From DATGKG01 sp963851325 (GTDB lineage: Bacteria > Desulfobacterota > Binatia > Binatales > Binataceae), in NCBI GenBank assembly GCA_963851325.1, contig CAWKOR010000001.1:3348001-3412000 (forward strand): a stretch of 64,000 nt of DNA. Direction: 5' to 3'. Positions 49,541-58,424 of the stretch are shown here, piece after piece. Numbering within the stretch: the first letter of the stretch is position 1; each line of letters opens with the position of its first letter. The notes beneath the pieces were generated by a model. That model made no database searches, was not told the origin of the DNA, and worked only from the letters and a program-made list of their open reading frames with translations. Both the position numbers and the translations under genes were made by a program.

Positions 49541-50397
49541 CAGGGCGATGTTGCCACGCCTGCCTTGTCGGTTTTCTGGCTGGTGATGCTGGCCTCGCGC
49601 TTACGCACCAGAATGATCTTGGTGCCCTTGTAGTGACGCTGCAGTTGGGCGCCTACCAGAAGCATGTTCTGCGAGGGGTCGAACCATGCTGCGAGCTTGG
49701 GAATGAAAGGCTGGATCACCAATGTCCAAAAGCCGAAGTTGGCTTTGACATCGATTTCTTCGAGCTCGCCGGGATACTCCACCCAGGGGCGCATGTGCGC
49801 CTCCGGTTTCACATCCACAGCGATCAGCTTCGGCGTCGGCGCGCAGTTGAAGACATGCAGTTTCAGGGTCGCGGCGCGATCGCCATTGGCGACGAGCTGT
49901 TGAATCGGGAGCAGCACGCTGGCGCCGGCATAGGTATCTTCCGGAATCGTGAGTTGCTCGGTGACGAGATCGAGCTTGCCGCCCACGGCGGTGCCGCACA
50001 CAGCAAGCCCGGTCTCCAGATCCAGTCGCGCCTCCATCGACGGTGACCGATCGGCTTTGAAAAAGTCGTGGCGAAAACTCTTCAGTCTCGGCGGCGAATC
50101 GGGAGCGGCGATCGTCAGCAAATCCTCCTCGATGTCGTATTCGCCGTTCAGGTAGAGATTTTCACCATGCATGGTCAGGGTCCCGGCGGTTTCGTCGACG
50201 GTGTATCGCCCATGCCCGATCAGCTGGCTGTGATCGGCGCTTAGAATGTCGAAATCCGAGGGCGGGAAGTTGAGCGAGGTCGCGCCGTTCGCGGCGGGCA
50301 GGCAAGTCAACGCCGCCAGGATTGCACCGCAGCATAGCGCGGCCATGCGAACGAGGTGGCGTCGATCGGGAAGCAATTTGAAAGCTACTCCTGTCAC
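49540..50397 (-). CDS. Secreted protein of unknown function
   Basis: A protein of about 285 residues if the GTG at 50397 is the start; this gives a basic n-region and a hydrophobic segment (MAALCCGAILAALTCLPAANGA) that looks like a signal peptide. The mature part has repeated beta-strand-like segments (RYTVDETAGTLTMHGENLY, LNGEYDIEEDLLTIAAP), hinting at a beta-sandwich similar to LptA/LptC-like or organic-solvent-tolerance folds, but this is weak. The frame is open upstream to 50556, where it would run antisense to the MFS gene. Divergent from the MFS gene. Confidence 0.65.
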   Translation of the reverse strand: MTGVAFKLLPDRRHLVRMAALCCGAILAALTCLPAANGATSLNFPPSDFDILSADHSQLIGHGRYTVDETAGTLTMHGENLYLNGEYDIEEDLLTIAAPDSPPRLKSFRHDFFKADRSPSMEARLDLETGLAVCGTAVGGKLDLVTEQLTIPEDTYAGASVLLPIQQLVANGDRAATLKLHVFNCAPTPKLIAVDVKPEAHMRPWVEYPGELEEIDVKANFGFWTLVIQPFIPKLAAWFDPSQNMLLVGAQLQRHYKGTKIILVRKREASITSQKTDKAGVATSP

Positions 50398-50479
50398 ATA
50401 ATGGCCGAGTGAAATCGTCGCTTGCCCTCGCCCCTTCGATTTGGGAGCGTGGGTCGCGGAGACAATTTTCCTAGTCGCT

Positions 50480-51811
50480 ATGGAGCAAAACAATCCGCGC
50501 TTTGCGCCGCCGCCTCCGGCGCCGGAACGCCCCACCATTTCCTCGATGCTGGGCATTTCGGACAGCTACCTGTGGACGCTGCTCGCGCTGTTGATGTCGG
50601 TCACGATTTTCGAGGGATACGACGTCACTATATTCCATCTTTGCACCCCTGACATCGCCAGGACCTTCCATCTCGACGATCGCGCAGTCGGCACCATGGC
50701 GTCGTTCGTCCGCCTGGGTGGGATGATTTCGTTTTTCGTGGTGATGCTGTCGGACCGCATCGGGCGCAAGCCGATCATGTCGGCGACGGTGCTGGGCTAT
50801 ACGTTGTTCACATTCTTCACTGCAATCTCGCGCGGCCTCGCCAGCTTCACGCTGTTCCAGGCGTGTTCGCAAATTTTTCTATCCGCGGAATTCGGCGTGG
50901 CCATCATAATGATTAGTGAAGAGTTCCCCGATTCTTCGCGCGGCCGCGGCGTCGCACTCCTTCACGTGGTGGGCCTGCTCGGCGTCGTGGCGGGCGGCTT
51001 TCTGTACGGCCGGGTCGCCGATTCGAGCTTCGGATGGCGCGGGATGTATCTGATCGGAATCGTGCCACTGCTGCTGGTCGCATTCTTGCGCCGTAGCTTG
51101 CGCGAGACCGGACGCTTCGTCGCGATGCGCGAGGCTCGAACTCCCGAGCAAATCGCGGCGCTTGGGAAGATCGGCGCTTCAATCGCGCAAGCATTTGCTC
51201 CGTTTCGCGGCCCGTACCGGGGGCGCTTGCTGCTGGTCGCGTTGCTATGGAACAGCGTCGGTCTGGTCGGCACCCCGGCGGTGACGTTTTTCAGCCTCTA
51301 CGCCAAACGCGATCATCATTGGACCTCGAGCCAGATTGGGCAGGCCGTCGTGCTCGCGTACGTCATCGGCACGCTGGGCCATCTTGCGGCCGGATGGATG
51401 CTGGATCGGGTCGGTAGAAAAGCCACTCTATGCCTGACCTACGTGCTCGGCGCGGCAGCCATCTTCGCGCTATTTCAGACCGACACTCACGCTGCGATGT
51501 TGACCTCAATGGTTATTACCGTGGTTGCCTTCCAGGCCGCTCGCACCGCAACCGCAACCTATTCAGCGGAGCTGTTTCCGACCGAAATCCGCGCAACTTC
51601 TTACAGCATGACGGTCAACCTGCTCGGTTCGCTGGCGGGTTTGGCGACGCCGTTTACCATCGGCGCCCTCTCGCATTCGATGGGCGGGCTCGGCAATGCA
51701 GTGGCGGTAGTAAGCATCGGGCCCGTGATCGGCGCCGCCATCGTGTTGCTGTTCGCGCCCGAAACCCGTGGCGTCACTCTCGAGGAACTGGCCGTGGCAG
51801 AGGCCGACTGA
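50480..51811 (+). CDS. Major facilitator superfamily transporter
   Basis: A 443-residue transporter with about 12 membrane segments. MFS signatures are the loop-2 motif VVMLSDRIGRKPIM and its repeat GWMLDRVGRKATL, and an aromatic-acid/sugar-porter-like ending ELFPTEIRATSYSM with FAPETRGVTLEEL. Substrate unknown; the sequence family includes aromatic-acid and metabolite symporters. The start at 50480 is preferred; an upstream ATG at 50441 adds 13 residues. The CDP-alcohol phosphatidyltransferase gene starts 3 bp after its stop, so they are co-transcribed. Confidence 0.9.
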   Translation: MEQNNPRFAPPPPAPERPTISSMLGISDSYLWTLLALLMSVTIFEGYDVTIFHLCTPDIARTFHLDDRAVGTMASFVRLGGMISFFVVMLSDRIGRKPIMSATVLGYTLFTFFTAISRGLASFTLFQACSQIFLSAEFGVAIIMISEEFPDSSRGRGVALLHVVGLLGVVAGGFLYGRVADSSFGWRGMYLIGIVPLLLVAFLRRSLRETGRFVAMREARTPEQIAALGKIGASIAQAFAPFRGPYRGRLLLVALLWNSVGLVGTPAVTFFSLYAKRDHHWTSSQIGQAVVLAYVIGTLGHLAAGWMLDRVGRKATLCLTYVLGAAAIFALFQTDTHAAMLTSMVITVVAFQAARTATATYSAELFPTEIRATSYSMTVNLLGSLAGLATPFTIGALSHSMGGLGNAVAVVSIGPVIGAAIVLLFAPETRGVTLEELAVAEAD

Positions 51812-51814
51812 CGA

Positions 51815-52429
51815 ATGCTCGACAGCATCCTGGGCGCCGATCCCGCCATTCGGCGCATTCAACTGACCGCCGCGCGAATCCTCCATCGCATTGGTGTCAC
51901 CGCCAATGTCGCAACCATCGGGGCGGTGATCATCGGCGTCCTCGCGGGCGTCGTATTCGCGATCAACCGCGTCGGCCTCGGCATCCTGCTGCTTGCGATC
52001 AGCGCCGCACTGGATGCGCTCGATGGAACGATCGCGCGCGAGTTCGGCGGCGCTTCGACGCCGTGGGGCGGGGTGATGGACTTGTGCTTCGACCGCGTGG
52101 TCGAGGCCGCGGTGATCATCGGAATCGTATGGCAGCATCGCGAGCTGGATTTCTATGCACTGCTGCTGGTCGCCAGCTGGTATGTGAACATCACCGTATT
52201 TCTTGCGGTCGGGGCTGCGATGGAGCGCACCGGCCCCAAGCTGATCGACTATCCACCCGGCGTCCTCGAACGCACCGAGGCGCTGATATTTTTCGCGGTG
52301 CTGGCGCTGGTCGAATCGACGCACTACCTGATGTGGCTGGGCCCGGTGCTTTGCCTCGCGATGACGGCGCTGGAGATCGTAACCGGCGCCCAGCGCTTCA
52401 TCTTCGGACGCGCCCGGTTGCGAGGCTAG
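51815..52429 (+). CDS. CDP-alcohol phosphatidyltransferase
   Basis: A 204-residue integral membrane enzyme that joins a CDP-diacylglycerol-type donor to an alcohol. The signature is D70-G71-x-x-A74-R75 ... G85-x3-D89-x3-D93 (DALDGTIAREFGG, GVMDLCFDRVVEA), one residue longer between the Arg and Gly than usual. About six membrane helices are expected. Together with the transporter before it and the flippase-like protein after it, it may build and move a membrane phospholipid or an inositol- or archaetidyl-like lipid; the head group is unknown. Confidence 0.9.
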   Translation: MLDSILGADPAIRRIQLTAARILHRIGVTANVATIGAVIIGVLAGVVFAINRVGLGILLLAISAALDALDGTIAREFGGASTPWGGVMDLCFDRVVEAAVIIGIVWQHRELDFYALLLVASWYVNITVFLAVGAAMERTGPKLIDYPPGVLERTEALIFFAVLALVESTHYLMWLGPVLCLAMTALEIVTGAQRFIFGRARLRG

Positions 52430-52507
52430 ATTGCTCGGCTGTGGCGAGTTCTTCGCGGCGATGTTGCGCACCCACGATGCGGCTGAAAGAATTGAGCGCT
52501 CATCGCA

Positions 52508-53509
52508 ATGCGACGCGTCGAAACGATCATTGTCGTCCTCGCCCTCGCCTTCTACGTCTGGTTCCTGAGCCATTTCGGAACCCGCGAGGTGTTGGGATAT
52601 GTGCGGCTTGCCGGATGGGGCCTGGTCCTGACGGTTTCGCTGGAGGCCTTCGCGCGGATTGCCAACACGCTCGGATGGTGGGTGACGATCGGCTCGCTGG
52701 GCCATGGTTTGCGCTTCGGCCAGCTCTTCGCGGCCCGCATCGCGGGCGAGGCGATCGATTACGTGACGCCTTCCGCGCAACTGGGCGGTCAGTTCGTGAT
52801 GGCGATGATGGTGCGGCGCAATCTGGAAATGGCGGCCGGGCTCAGCACCGTCATCATCGCGGCGCTATGCGAAATGGTAGGGCAGATTGTCTTCATCACG
52901 ATGGCGCTGCTGCTGTCGATTCGGCTGGTGCCGCACGAATTCTTCTGGGCGATCCTGGGCGGGTTGGCGCTGGCACTCGCGATGATCGGCGCGTTCTTTT
53001 TCGTCCAGCGCAAGCATCCGTTCTCGTATCTGCTGGCGGCCGCCTCGAGGCTGCCCGGAATCGACGCGGACCAGTACCAGGCTGAGGCAGCCGAAGCAGA
53101 TCAATTTTTGCTCGACTTCTATGCGCATCATCGGGTGCAGCTGTTTCTGTCATGCGTTTGCTATTTGTTCGCATGGAGCCTTGGGCCGGTCGAGATTTAC
53201 ATCCTGTTGCGATTGCTTCATCAAACGGCCAGCCTTGAAATCGCGTTGCTGGTGGAGGCGGTAGGACTGCTGCTGGAGCGCGCGACCTTCCTCATCCCGG
53301 CCAAGCTGGTGAGCCAGGAAGGTGGCAAGGCGCTGATCCTGGCGCTGTTGGGATATCCGGCAGGAATCGGCTTCGCAATTGGTTTTCTGCGCCGAATCAA
53401 AGAAATGATATGGGTTCTGTTTGGGCTAGTATGCCTGATGATCCATCGAATGACCGTCGGAACCGACACGGGCGCCGGCCGCACGGATAAAATCGTCGCC
53501 TTGGGATGA
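52508..53509 (+). CDS. Lysylphosphatidylglycerol-synthase/flippase-like membrane protein (YbhN/HpnL-type)
   Basis: A 333-residue protein with about eight hydrophobic segments. It has the family's ITPSAQLGGQ-like sequence (YVTPSAQLGGQFVMAMMV), SYLLAAASRLPG, and a late ELALLVEAVGLLLERATFL, IPAKLVSQEGGK block. Members move or aid in the flipping of lipids or hopanoids. It follows the phosphatidyltransferase gene on the same strand after 78 bp. The C-terminal tail is cytoplasmic and short. Confidence 0.85.
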   Translation: MRRVETIIVVLALAFYVWFLSHFGTREVLGYVRLAGWGLVLTVSLEAFARIANTLGWWVTIGSLGHGLRFGQLFAARIAGEAIDYVTPSAQLGGQFVMAMMVRRNLEMAAGLSTVIIAALCEMVGQIVFITMALLLSIRLVPHEFFWAILGGLALALAMIGAFFFVQRKHPFSYLLAAASRLPGIDADQYQAEAAEADQFLLDFYAHHRVQLFLSCVCYLFAWSLGPVEIYILLRLLHQTASLEIALLVEAVGLLLERATFLIPAKLVSQEGGKALILALLGYPAGIGFAIGFLRRIKEMIWVLFGLVCLMIHRMTVGTDTGAGRTDKIVALG

Positions 53510-53519
53510 AGGAGTCTCC

Positions 53520-54416
53520 ATGAACAGATATTTGGCAGCGCTGGCGGCCGCGACCTTAATGGTGGCGATGGGCTTCGCCACCGCATCCGCCGGGGTTGTT
53601 ATCACCGAAACTGAAACTGTGGTCAGCGGCCAGCCGGCTGGGCAGACTCCCCAACCGAAGACGCGCACCATGATGATCGAGGGCAACAAGCAGAAAACCA
53701 TCATGGACGGCGGCCGCGAGGTTATCACCGACCTCGACAAGGGCGTTACGATAGTCATCGATCCATCGAAGAAGAGATACTTCGAACGGCCCTTCCCGCC
53801 TCCCAACATGATGGGCCATGCACCCGGCGCACCGAATCCCTCACAATTCACCAAAACCGGCAAGTCACGCACCGTCGCAGGTTACCCATGCGATGATTAC
53901 GACGGTAAGGGAAAATTCCCGATGGGCGACTTTACAGTGATCTCATGCGTCTCAACCAAGGCTCCCGGGGCGGCGGAGTTCACCAAGTTTCAGAAAACCA
54001 TGATGGCGAAGCTGAAAGACACCCAGCTTGCAATGCCCGTCAACCCGCCCGACGGCATCCCGATGGTGCAGGACACGACCACCAAGGTAAACATTACGAG
54101 CATGCCGAATCTCCCGCCTGAGACGGTGGAGAAACTCAAGAAGCAGTTCGCCGATCGTCCTCCCATTGTTACCAAGGTCGAGCTGACCAAGCTTGAGGAG
54201 AAAAAGCTTCCGGCCAGCGAATTCGCGATTCCGGCCGGATATACCAAGCGCGAACCGATGATGGGTATGCCCGGCATGGGTGGCCATCCGATGAGCAGCG
54301 CGGGCGGAAGTTCCAGCATGGCGGGTGGAAGTTCCAGCGCCGGTGGAAGTTCCAAGGGCGCGGGAGCCGCTTCCGGCAATGCGCCGCTGACGGTCGCTCC
54401 GCCGGCAAATCCTTAG
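53520..54416 (+). CDS. Secreted DUF4412-like protein
   Basis: A 298-residue protein with a clear signal peptide (YLAALAAATLMVAMGFATASA). The mature part has the pattern MMIEGNKQKTIMDGGREVI, TIVIDPSKKRYFE and DYDGKGKFP, similar to proteins annotated DUF4412, some of which bind heavy metals or lipids. The C-terminus has a low-complexity Gly/Ser section with three near repeats of AGGSSS. It begins 10 bp after the flippase-like gene and is the last gene of this plus-strand cluster before a bidirectional terminator. Confidence 0.75.
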   Translation: MNRYLAALAAATLMVAMGFATASAGVVITETETVVSGQPAGQTPQPKTRTMMIEGNKQKTIMDGGREVITDLDKGVTIVIDPSKKRYFERPFPPPNMMGHAPGAPNPSQFTKTGKSRTVAGYPCDDYDGKGKFPMGDFTVISCVSTKAPGAAEFTKFQKTMMAKLKDTQLAMPVNPPDGIPMVQDTTTKVNITSMPNLPPETVEKLKKQFADRPPIVTKVELTKLEEKKLPASEFAIPAGYTKREPMMGMPGMGGHPMSSAGGSSSMAGGSSSAGGSSKGAGAASGNAPLTVAPPANP

Positions 54417-54442
54417 GCCTTGCGCGTCGGAGCGAGGACAAA

Positions 54443-54476
54443 AAAAGAGCGGGACCGCCGATGGCCCCGCTCTTTT
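54443..54476. terminator. Strong bidirectional intrinsic terminator
   Basis: AAAAGAGCGGG (54443-54453) pairs perfectly with CCCGCTCTTTT (54466-54476) around a 12-nt loop. An A-run precedes it and a T-run ends it, so it works in both directions, between convergent genes ending at 54416 and 54497. Confidence 0.9.
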
Positions 54477-54496
54477 CGCATTCGCGACAATCGATA

Positions 54497-55135
54497 TTAC
54501 ATCTGGGCTTCGGCCGATTTTGCCTCGGCCGGTTGGTTCAACGCGGCGCACGAATCCCAAACCCAGCTGGTGCTCGAAAGTTCATCCTCCGAGAACAGGC
54601 GCAGCGCTTCCTTGGTCTGAATGTCTTCCTTGATGAGGGCTGCGAACTCGCAAATCGGCTTGATCGCTTCTTTGGGTTCGCCCACGCTCTTGGTGAAGCG
54701 GAGCAGTTTTTCGTTATCCGGGATGTTCGGGTTGCCCAGATACTCCTTGAACTTCTGGCCTTCCTCGGTGGTGCCCGCGCGCTTCTCGCCGCCGAGTTCC
54801 ATCAGGCGCTGCTCGAAGATCCTCGCGTGATAGGCCTCGCGCTCCGCGATCATGCGGATGCCGGTCTTGATGCAATCGGTGGTGCATACCGACGCCCACG
54901 CAGCGAACGCCTCGCCACCGTTGGCCTCGCCCGCACGGACCTTGTCGAGGAAGCTGACGATGGCGGCGCGCTCGTTCTTGTAAGTCTTGCCAAACGCATG
55001 AAAGCCGCCGGCATCGCCATTGGCGGCCGGCGAACCGCCCTCGAGTTTGGCCATTTCGTCTTCGAAAGTGGGTTCACTGATGATGCCGCTGCGATAGGCT
55101 CGCAGAAGCTGTTTGAATTCAAAATCGCGGTTCAT
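54497..55135 (-). CDS. Ferritin-like / rubrerythrin-like protein
   Basis: A 212-residue mostly helical protein. A metal-site motif E100-A-Y-H103 (AEREAYHARIFEQRL) and an upstream Glu in KNERAAIV suggest half of a diiron site; the second ExxH is not clear. Two Cys in VCTTDCIKTG could bridge. It resembles short ferritin-like proteins of unknown role in Proteobacteria. It is transcribed alone, towards the terminator at 54443-54476. The ATG at 55135 has GAGGATATA upstream. Confidence 0.7.
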   Translation of the reverse strand: MNRDFEFKQLLRAYRSGIISEPTFEDEMAKLEGGSPAANGDAGGFHAFGKTYKNERAAIVSFLDKVRAGEANGGEAFAAWASVCTTDCIKTGIRMIAEREAYHARIFEQRLMELGGEKRAGTTEEGQKFKEYLGNPNIPDNEKLLRFTKSVGEPKEAIKPICEFAALIKEDIQTKEALRLFSEDELSSTSWVWDSCAALNQPAEAKSAEAQM

Positions 55136-55340
55136 TGACGCTATATCCTCCGAGCGTGGGGCTGGTTGGTTTCGCTACAGGATAGGGTCGCGGAGAAATT
55201 CCTGTCAACGCGAAATTTGGCGCGGCCAAAGAGGAATCGAATTGAAACAGGACTTGCTGCTGGCGTACGCGCATCGAATTCCGCATTATCGAGGTTTGTC
55301 CAAATACGCGCCCCCAAAGGCATTTCGAAGAGGTACTGCA

Positions 55341-56303
55341 ATGAGCGAATTTAAGCATCGATTCGTGGATACCAACGGCATCAAAATGCACCTGGTCGAA
55401 GCCGGCCAGGGTTTTCCGGTGGTGATGTGCCATGGCTTTCCGGAACTGTGGTACTCCTGGCGTCATCAGATTCGCGCGCTCGCCGATGCGGGCTTTCGCG
55501 CGATCGCGCCCGACCAGCGCGGTTACGGCGACACCGACTGCCCGCAGCCGATTGAGGCCTACACTCAGAAGCAAATTGTTACCGACATCATCGGGATGCT
55601 GGATGCGCTCGGAATCGACAAATGTGTGATCATCGGGCACGACTGGGGCGGCGCGACCGCGTGGAATGCGCCCTTGATGTATCCGGCGCGAATCGAGCGC
55701 GTGATCGGCATCAATACTCCGTTCATGGCGCGCGCACCGATGAAGCCCACTGAGCTGATGCGCGCAATGGCCGCGGGCGGATTTCACTACATCATGTATT
55801 TCCAGGAGCCGGGGGTTGCCGAAAAAGAACTGGAGCGCGACGTGCGACGCACGCTGCGCGGCTTCTATCAGGATCCGCCCACTCTGAGCGCCGAGGAGAT
55901 CCGCAAAGCGCCGCCGGGAGTTTTCGGACCGGCGGGCGGCGGTATTCTCGATCGGCTCTCCGATGCTCCGCACGGAAAGTTTCTGACTGCGGAAGATTTC
56001 GAGGTATTCGTCAAGGCATTCGAGAAGACCGGCTTCCGGGGTGGACTGAACTGGTATCGCAACATCGATCGCAGTTGGGAGGAGAGCGCGAATCTTCCCG
56101 ATAAAATTCAGCAACCTGCGCTCATGATCACCGCGGAACTTGACGTGGTCCTGCGACCCGAAATGGCGGAGGGAATGACGACCTGGGTGCCGAACCTGCG
56201 CAAAACAGTGCTGATCAAGGGATCGGGACATTGGACGCAGCAGGAAAAGCCTCGGGAGGTGAACGCCGCAATCCTCGAATTCCTGGCCGACATGAAAAAA
56301 TAG
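55341..56303 (+). CDS. Alpha/beta-fold epoxide hydrolase
   Basis: A 320-residue epoxide hydrolase. The oxyanion-hole motif H31-G-F-P (VVMCHGFPELWYSWRHQ), the nucleophile D101 in IIGHDWGGATAW, the Tyr-rich cap, and the catalytic His in KGSGHWTQQEKP fit the family closely. It opens epoxides to diols. The start at 55341 (MSEFKHRF) is chosen because the 76 upstream codons are not conserved. It is divergent from the ferritin-like gene, with about 200 bp of leader that shows no other gene. Confidence 0.92.
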   Translation: MSEFKHRFVDTNGIKMHLVEAGQGFPVVMCHGFPELWYSWRHQIRALADAGFRAIAPDQRGYGDTDCPQPIEAYTQKQIVTDIIGMLDALGIDKCVIIGHDWGGATAWNAPLMYPARIERVIGINTPFMARAPMKPTELMRAMAAGGFHYIMYFQEPGVAEKELERDVRRTLRGFYQDPPTLSAEEIRKAPPGVFGPAGGGILDRLSDAPHGKFLTAEDFEVFVKAFEKTGFRGGLNWYRNIDRSWEESANLPDKIQQPALMITAELDVVLRPEMAEGMTTWVPNLRKTVLIKGSGHWTQQEKPREVNAAILEFLADMKK

Positions 56304-56386
56304 ACTTCCTCGAAATCGAATGGCGCGGTCGATCGTCGGAGCGGGATCGCCGCGCCATTGTCCAGCCGCATCAAGCGGGCAAAAGC

Positions 56387-57214
56387 TCAGAGCATCAGGC
56401 AGGCTTCGGCGGCGAGGTGGAAGAGACGCTCGCGGATCTCATGCTTCATCCAGTTGCGATGATCCCATTCACCGCTGAGGTCATCGCCGGCGTACAGAAT
56501 CTGCCCGAACTCGACGCCACGAAACTTCGCTACCGCGAAAAATGCCGCCGCTTCCATCTCGACCGTCAGGCAACCTTCGCGCTTGCGACGCTCAACCTTC
56601 GCCCGCGTCTCGCGATAGAGCGCGTCGGTCGTCCAGGTCTTGCCGAGCAGGTAGTCGTGTCCATTCGATTTCAGCACCGATTCAATCGCGGATAGCGCGC
56701 GTGGACTCGGCGCGACTTCACGCCCCGCTGGAAGATAGTGGTACGAGGTCCCCTCATCGCGGACCGCCGAGGTCGGCACCACCAGATGCCCTAGCACGAC
56801 GTTAGGGACCAGCACGCCGGCGCCGCCGCATGCGATAAACTTGCGGCATCCGAGTGCGATTAGCGATTCGAGCGCGGCCGCGCTCATCGGCGCGCCGACT
56901 CGCGGATGCCTTACGGCAATACGGCGGTTGCCGAACTCTAATTCATAAATGGGATGATGCTCGCCTTCCTCGCCGCGGCCGCGGTAAACGACGCGGGCGT
57001 GTCGGCAGACGTCGTCTATGACGTCCTGGAAGAAGCAGAGCACGCAATGTTCCGGGATCTCGCGCGGCCTGTGAGTGAGGTGCGGCTCGATAACCGCCGA
57101 GCGCGCGGGATCGTATTCGAGGATCGGGAAACGCGCGCCAGCGATTTTGCGCACGCGAGGCTTCTTCGCTGACGCGACTCGCTTTGGCTTGGGAGTCGGC
57201 CCTTTCACACGCAT
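56387..57214 (-). CDS. Nucleoside phosphorylase (PNP/UDP family)
   Basis: A 275-residue protein. The family pattern is in GCRKFIACGGAGVLVPN and CLTVEMEAAAFFAVAKFRG, where E-M-E-A-A-A is the nucleoside-binding motif, and AVRDEGTSYHYLPAG, the phosphate/ribose loop. Such enzymes split purine or uridine nucleosides with phosphate. A basic N-terminal tail (RVKGPTPKPKRVASAKKPRV) is unusual and may be non-structural. The gene lies 14 bp after the sensor-like gene on the same strand. Confidence 0.88.
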   Translation of the reverse strand: MRVKGPTPKPKRVASAKKPRVRKIAGARFPILEYDPARSAVIEPHLTHRPREIPEHCVLCFFQDVIDDVCRHARVVYRGRGEEGEHHPIYELEFGNRRIAVRHPRVGAPMSAAALESLIALGCRKFIACGGAGVLVPNVVLGHLVVPTSAVRDEGTSYHYLPAGREVAPSPRALSAIESVLKSNGHDYLLGKTWTTDALYRETRAKVERRKREGCLTVEMEAAAFFAVAKFRGVEFGQILYAGDDLSGEWDHRNWMKHEIRERLFHLAAEACLML

Positions 57215-57228
57215 CGAGAGTTGCGCGG

Positions 57229-58389
57229 CTAGCTCGAGGCGCCCGCCTGCGGTGGTGTCGGCATCGGCGGCTTCAAGGCGGCGGGGCCTTTCTGCCGGAT
57301 GGCTATCAGCATCTGGCGCAGCTTGGCGGGATTGACCGGCTTTTTGAAAATCGCGCCTTCCAGTCCCTTCAGCTTGCTGCGTTTGATGATGTGATCCTTG
57401 TCGTAATAGTAGGCCGTCATCAGCACCACCGGGATGTGCGGCATCTCCTGTTTAACATGGAGGTAGAATTCGTAGCCGTCCATTTCGGGCATTACGACGT
57501 CGGATATGACCGCATCCACTTTCATGTTGCGCAGGACACCGAGCGCGCCTGACGGACGCGTGGCGGTATGCACGATACATCGCTCGGCCCGCAACACATC
57601 GGCGAGCGAGTTGACTACTTCAAGGTCGTCATCGAGCACCAGCACCGCCATTCCGGCCAGTGGCCAGCTCTGCTCCGACGCAGGCGCCGCCTGCGCATGC
57701 TCGGCGAAATGCTTGGGGACTTGCACCGCCTCGCGCGGCGCGAGATCGGCCATCCGCTTGCCGTTCATGTAGTCGCGGGTCTCGTAGACGCCGCGGCGGC
57801 TCATCTCGTCGAGGCGGCGCACGATCGCATTGACGCGCCCGATTCCGGCGCGGATCGCATCGAGATGCTCATTCTCGGTGGCAAGCTCGGCGTCCTTCAT
57901 GTGGCCTTCGATGGCGCGCGCGAGCAGCTCGAGGTTGTTGGTGATGGACTCGAGCGGATTGTTGATCTCATGCGCGAGGCTGACCGCGATTTCGCCGGCG
58001 GTGGCAAGTTGCTCGCGTTGGCGCATCCTGCGGATGTCGCGTGCGAAGCCAATCGAGCCGATTTCCTTGCCTTCATCATCATGGATGATAGAGCCGGAAA
58101 TCATCACCGGAATCAGGTCGCCGTCTTTGTTGCGAAAGACGGTTTCGAAGTTGGAAACGCGGCCGGCGTCGCCTGACTCGCGCATCGCCTTCATGACTCG
58201 GCGCGCTTCTTCGATCGACGGGTAGATGCTCATGACCTTGCCGCCGATCATTTCCTGGCCGTTGAAGTGCAGGTTTTTGCGCGCGCCGTCGTTGTAATAA
58301 ACAATCGTTCCGTCGGAATCGACGGCCACGATCATGTCCGGCGAACTCTCGACGAGCCGCTGGATATATTTCTGGTCGAGGGAAAACAT
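57229..58389 (-). CDS. PAS-HisKA-receiver protein lacking a histidine-kinase ATPase domain
   Basis: A 386-residue signalling protein. Residues 5-125 are a PAS domain (QRLVESSPDMIVAVDSDGTI, IGFARDI). Residues 126-200 are a dimerisation/phosphoacceptor (HisKA) domain with H140 in SLAHEINNPLESI. The N, G1, F and G2 boxes of an ATP-binding domain are absent; a linker of about 45 residues leads to a receiver domain at 247-365 with D297 (ISDVVMPEMDGYEF), TAY and K350 (FKKPVNP). It may be phosphorylated by another kinase and pass or store the signal. It is upstream of the nucleoside phosphorylase in the same direction. Confidence 0.88.
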   Translation of the reverse strand: MFSLDQKYIQRLVESSPDMIVAVDSDGTIVYYNDGARKNLHFNGQEMIGGKVMSIYPSIEEARRVMKAMRESGDAGRVSNFETVFRNKDGDLIPVMISGSIIHDDEGKEIGSIGFARDIRRMRQREQLATAGEIAVSLAHEINNPLESITNNLELLARAIEGHMKDAELATENEHLDAIRAGIGRVNAIVRRLDEMSRRGVYETRDYMNGKRMADLAPREAVQVPKHFAEHAQAAPASEQSWPLAGMAVLVLDDDLEVVNSLADVLRAERCIVHTATRPSGALGVLRNMKVDAVISDVVMPEMDGYEFYLHVKQEMPHIPVVLMTAYYYDKDHIIKRSKLKGLEGAIFKKPVNPAKLRQMLIAIRQKGPAALKPPMPTPPQAGASS

Positions 58390-58424
58390 TGTGGTTGGGC
58401 TTGCGCCCGCTCCTGCAACGCCGC

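Noticed and set aside
50398..50556. N-terminal extension of the secreted protein gene at 49540
   Set aside because: It would run antisense through the start of the MFS gene and hide the signal peptide.
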